Source of the DNA: JABMQB01 sp963666575
Lineage (GTDB): Bacteria; Bacteroidota; Bacteroidia; Bacteroidales; Prolixibacteraceae
NCBI GenBank assembly: GCA_963666575.2
Contig: CAXXYG010000019.1
Coordinates: 310,001-374,000 of the forward strand
Reading direction: 5' to 3'
Length of the DNA: 64,000 bases
Of the stretch, positions 61,901 to 64,000 are shown in pieces; position 1 is the stretch's first letter; each line of letters starts with the position of its first letter. The notes beneath the pieces were generated by a model. It saw only the letters and a program-made list of their open reading frames with translations, was not told where the DNA came from and did no database searches. The position numbers and the translations under genes are program-made.

Positions 61901-63145
61901 CTATTTTTTAGGATAAAAAACTTCATCAAAAAAAGCTTTCATTTCAGCCGCATAGGGCACACCAATTTTTTCGAATGTTGCTTTGGTCCGCGCATCAGGT
62001 TTCCAATCAAAAAAGGCATGATTGGCACCTTCTACCTGCACATATTTAGCAGTTTGCCCGGCAGCGGTTAATGCATCGGCATATACCTGAACCATTTCAT
62101 TACTAATTATCGGGTCGAGTGTACCCCTAATCAAGTATTGTGGGACAACCCTATCATTTAAATCAGGAATAAAGTTTATTGGCGATACAGCATCCTTCCA
62201 GGTGTCATCGGCAGCCGGATCGTCTGAATTGTGGTCAAGCCCTGCAAAAACACCATAACTTGGTGCAGCAGCCTGAATGGCTGCAGCTATCTCTTTGCTA
62301 ACTTGTTTTACGGTTTTTCCTTTAGGCATGTACGATGGTTTAAATTCAAAAACACCTGGTTTTACACCAAAACCACCATCTCCAATTTTATGTGGCATAT
62401 TGGCTGCCGAAGCTGAAAGATGCCCGCCAGCACTGTCGCCAGTCACAGCAATTCGTTTCGGATCGCCACCATATTTGGCAGCATGTTCCTGAATATGCGC
62501 AATAGCACCATAAACATCTTCAATCAGGTTTGCCATCGAATTATTAGTTTTGTCACCATCCATTCGGGCTGCCCAGCGGTAGTCAATGCTAAAAACCACA
62601 TACTGGCCCCCTTTAATTAATTCGCGGGCCAAACCACGCATAATATCTTCGGTATTTGAAACCCAACCACCTCCATGAATGATGACAATACAGGGCAAAT
62701 TTTTAGCCCCGTCAGGCGAAAACACATCGTATTTTAATTTTTTAACTCCCGGTTGAGCGTAAACCACATCCTGAGTAACTTTAAATCCTTTTACCCTTTC
62801 TGCTTCAATAAACGAAGCCCCAACACTTTTGTCCTGGTCAACCACCACCTTAAAAGTAGGTGTCATCGATTCGTAATACATAGCTCCCCAGCGCCCCGGA
62901 ATTGAATAATAACCTGCATCAAAAGCATATCCATTGTCAGGTGTAGTTGAAATAGTAATAACAGTGCCCTCGGCATATTTTCCGTCTTCAGGAAGTGCAG
63001 GATCAAGATTGATAGCCCCATTTACAGGCGCATCAACCTTAATAGTAAAAGTTTTTGATTGATCAGATTTTCCCATAACAATGTTTGGTTGCAATACAAT
63101 TACAGTTGACAATGCAACAACTACAAATAAAAATAGTGATTTCAT
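61901..63145 (-). CDS. Secreted BD-FAE-type alpha/beta hydrolase with N-terminal beta-repeat domain
   Basis: 414 residues. Signal peptide (KSLFLFVVVALSTVIVLQP). Residues about 32-115 form a beta domain of the InlB B-repeat type (PVNGAINLDPALPEDGKYAEGTVITISTTPDNGYAFDAG). Then the alpha/beta hydrolase: oxyanion IIHGGGW, Ser238 in GDSAGGHLS, Asp near TLDPIIS and His in GANHAFF. Related to carbohydrate-esterase enzymes acting on acylated plant or algal polysaccharide. Convergent with the DUF6713 gene across a strong terminator. Confidence 0.9.
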   Translation of the reverse strand: MKSLFLFVVVALSTVIVLQPNIVMGKSDQSKTFTIKVDAPVNGAINLDPALPEDGKYAEGTVITISTTPDNGYAFDAGYYSIPGRWGAMYYESMTPTFKVVVDQDKSVGASFIEAERVKGFKVTQDVVYAQPGVKKLKYDVFSPDGAKNLPCIVIIHGGGWVSNTEDIMRGLARELIKGGQYVVFSIDYRWAARMDGDKTNNSMANLIEDVYGAIAHIQEHAAKYGGDPKRIAVTGDSAGGHLSASAANMPHKIGDGGFGVKPGVFEFKPSYMPKGKTVKQVSKEIAAAIQAAAPSYGVFAGLDHNSDDPAADDTWKDAVSPINFIPDLNDRVVPQYLIRGTLDPIISNEMVQVYADALTAAGQTAKYVQVEGANHAFFDWKPDARTKATFEKIGVPYAAEMKAFFDEVFYPKK

Positions 63146-63367
63146 AAAATTCGTTTTTGTTTTTTAGAAGAAATAAATTGATTATACAGTTTTTTTCTTT
63201 TATCCTAAATTTAGCCCATCGACTAAAAAGAAAACATAAAGATATAAAAAACTCTGAAATAAGGATTATCAAAACTATGTGTCACTTAAACGCAATGAGT
63301 TCTACAAAAGAAATCAATTGACTTTCAAAACAATTAAACCAATCATCCCTCTTTAAATAAGAAACTT

Positions 63368-64000
63368 CTATTCTTTAATTCTCACATAAATTAATTTAAA
63401 ACGTCCCGTAGGTTTTTCACGCAATTCAATTTCGAATTTTTTTATCGATTTAATCAAAGGTGTTAACTTCTGAAAACCGTAATTCCTCGAATCAAAATTG
63501 GGTTGTTTTTTCTGAAGGAGGTTCCCAACATCACCCAAAAAAGCCCAACCATCATCGTCAGCTAAATCGTTAATAGTTGTTGAAATTAATTTAATTACTT
63601 TGGGAGTGATTTTATCAATATTGCTTTTTTCAGAAGATTTATTTTTAGCAAAATCCGAATCACTTTCCTCCGACCGGTATTTTAAAATTTCGATGTAAAT
63701 AAATTTATCGCATGCAACAATAAAAGGTTCTGGAGTTTTTTTCTCGCCAATTCCAATCACATTCATACCTGCTTCGCGAAGTCGTGTTGCCAAACGTGTA
63801 AAATCGCTGTCGCTCGAAACCAGGCAAAAACCATCTACTTTTTCAGAATATAAAATATCCATTGCATCAATAATCATTGCCGAATCAGTGGCGTTTTTAC
63901 CAGTGGTATAACCATATTGCTGAATAGGTGTTATAGCATTTTCCAAAAGCACATTTTTCCACTTTGCCAATTTTGGATTCGTCCAGTCACCATAAATTCG
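63368..64000 (-). CDS. NYN-domain protein with OST-HTH/LOTUS-like domain, partial
   Basis: 211 codons, running off the right edge, so the N-terminus is missing; a TTG at 63970 is an internal codon, since the frame continues upstream with RIYGDWTNPK. NYN/LabA-like (PIN-fold nuclease) features: KNATDSAMIIDAMDILYSEKVDGFCLVSSDSDFTRLATRLREAGMNVIGIG with the acidic residues DSA and SSDSDF. After a linker (about 115-130) a LOTUS-type RNA-binding domain follows (WAFLGDVGNLLQKKQPNFDSRNYGFQKLTPLIKSI). Probably an RNA-processing protein. Confidence 0.9.
   Translation of the reverse strand, partial: RIYGDWTNPKLAKWKNVLLENAITPIQQYGYTTGKNATDSAMIIDAMDILYSEKVDGFCLVSSDSDFTRLATRLREAGMNVIGIGEKKTPEPFIVACDKFIYIEILKYRSEESDSDFAKNKSSEKSNIDKITPKVIKLISTTINDLADDDGWAFLGDVGNLLQKKQPNFDSRNYGFQKLTPLIKSIKKFEIELREKPTGRFKLIYVRIKE

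Noticed and set aside
1..64000. CRISPR array or cas genes
   Set aside because: No regularly spaced identical repeats and no Cas-like proteins seen.
1..64000. rRNA genes
   Set aside because: No 16S, 23S or 5S signature segments were seen; only two tRNAs and SRP RNA.

Overview
The window looks like a stretch of chromosome from a free-living Bacteroidota bacterium, most likely Bacteroidales/Marinilabiliales-like (for example Prolixibacteraceae). The reasons are the low GC content, a C-terminal Por/T9SS sorting domain, Bacteroidota-type -7 promoter boxes (TAnnTTTG) in several gaps, few strong Shine-Dalgarno sequences, an ISAon1-type insertion sequence, and protein families typical of the phylum (DUF4199, DUF6155, DUF4266/DUF3570, DUF6713). 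TGA is used as a normal stop codon, for example in rimO and the first sensor kinase. I could run no searches, so family names come from reading motifs and from memory.

Layout. 0-9 kb: a truncated Lys/Glu-rich repeat protein, a secreted C26-type glutamine amidotransferase, prfC, a UPF0316/DUF5698 membrane protein, nitronate monooxygenase, rimO, and an orphan HTH/coiled-coil protein beside an AT-rich gene-free gap. 9.2-18.4 kb: a signalling block with a NarL-type kinase/regulator pair, then a run of PAS kinase, two receiver-only regulators and a REC-PAS-GAF hybrid kinase. Two of its PAS domains carry unrelated-looking four-cysteine inserts. 18.4-26 kb: a double-thioredoxin protein, a broken TIM-barrel-like glycosidase, a T9SS-exported rhodanese, DUF6155, and the thioredoxin-ApbE-DUF4266-DUF3570 set with a badly frameshifted apbE. 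26-28 kb: an unrecognised three-gene envelope operon. 28-32.6 kb: a ribokinase / GH127-like lipoprotein / ADP-ribosylglycohydrolase / sugar permease operon, again with frameshifts. 33-41 kb: MATE exporter, SRAP peptidase, an ISAon1-like element, a PadR regulator, DUF1801, tRNA-Tyr, tRNA-Thr and SRP RNA, then DUF4199, a GT2 glycosyltransferase and a membrane protein. 41.4-48.4 kb: a nitric-oxide and low-oxygen respiration block (Rrf2 regulator, ric, qNorB, cydAB). 48.5-54 kb: MscS channel, fused trehalose synthase/phosphatase and a GH15 hydrolase, read as osmotic or trehalose metabolism. 54-64 kb: Pif1-like helicase, TPR histidine kinase, nitrilase-family and LOG-family enzymes, two secreted alpha/beta hydrolases, and a truncated NYN nuclease at the right edge.

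Broken genes are confined to about 20-44 kb, while long genes on both sides are intact. Most breaks are a single extra base: four in apbE, two in the ADP-ribosylglycohydrolase, one in the permease, and probably one at the start of the MATE gene. The glycosidase breaks look like lost bases, and qNorB has an in-frame TGA where its family has Trp next to a haem-ligand His. This could be real gene decay or local sequencing/assembly error, and the sequence alone cannot separate the two. The most interesting unexplained items are the cysteine-insert PAS domains, the three-gene envelope operon, the ApbE/DUF3570 locus, a short Thr/Ile-rich leader-like ORF before the MATE gene, and a 42-bp near-palindrome beside the insertion sequence.
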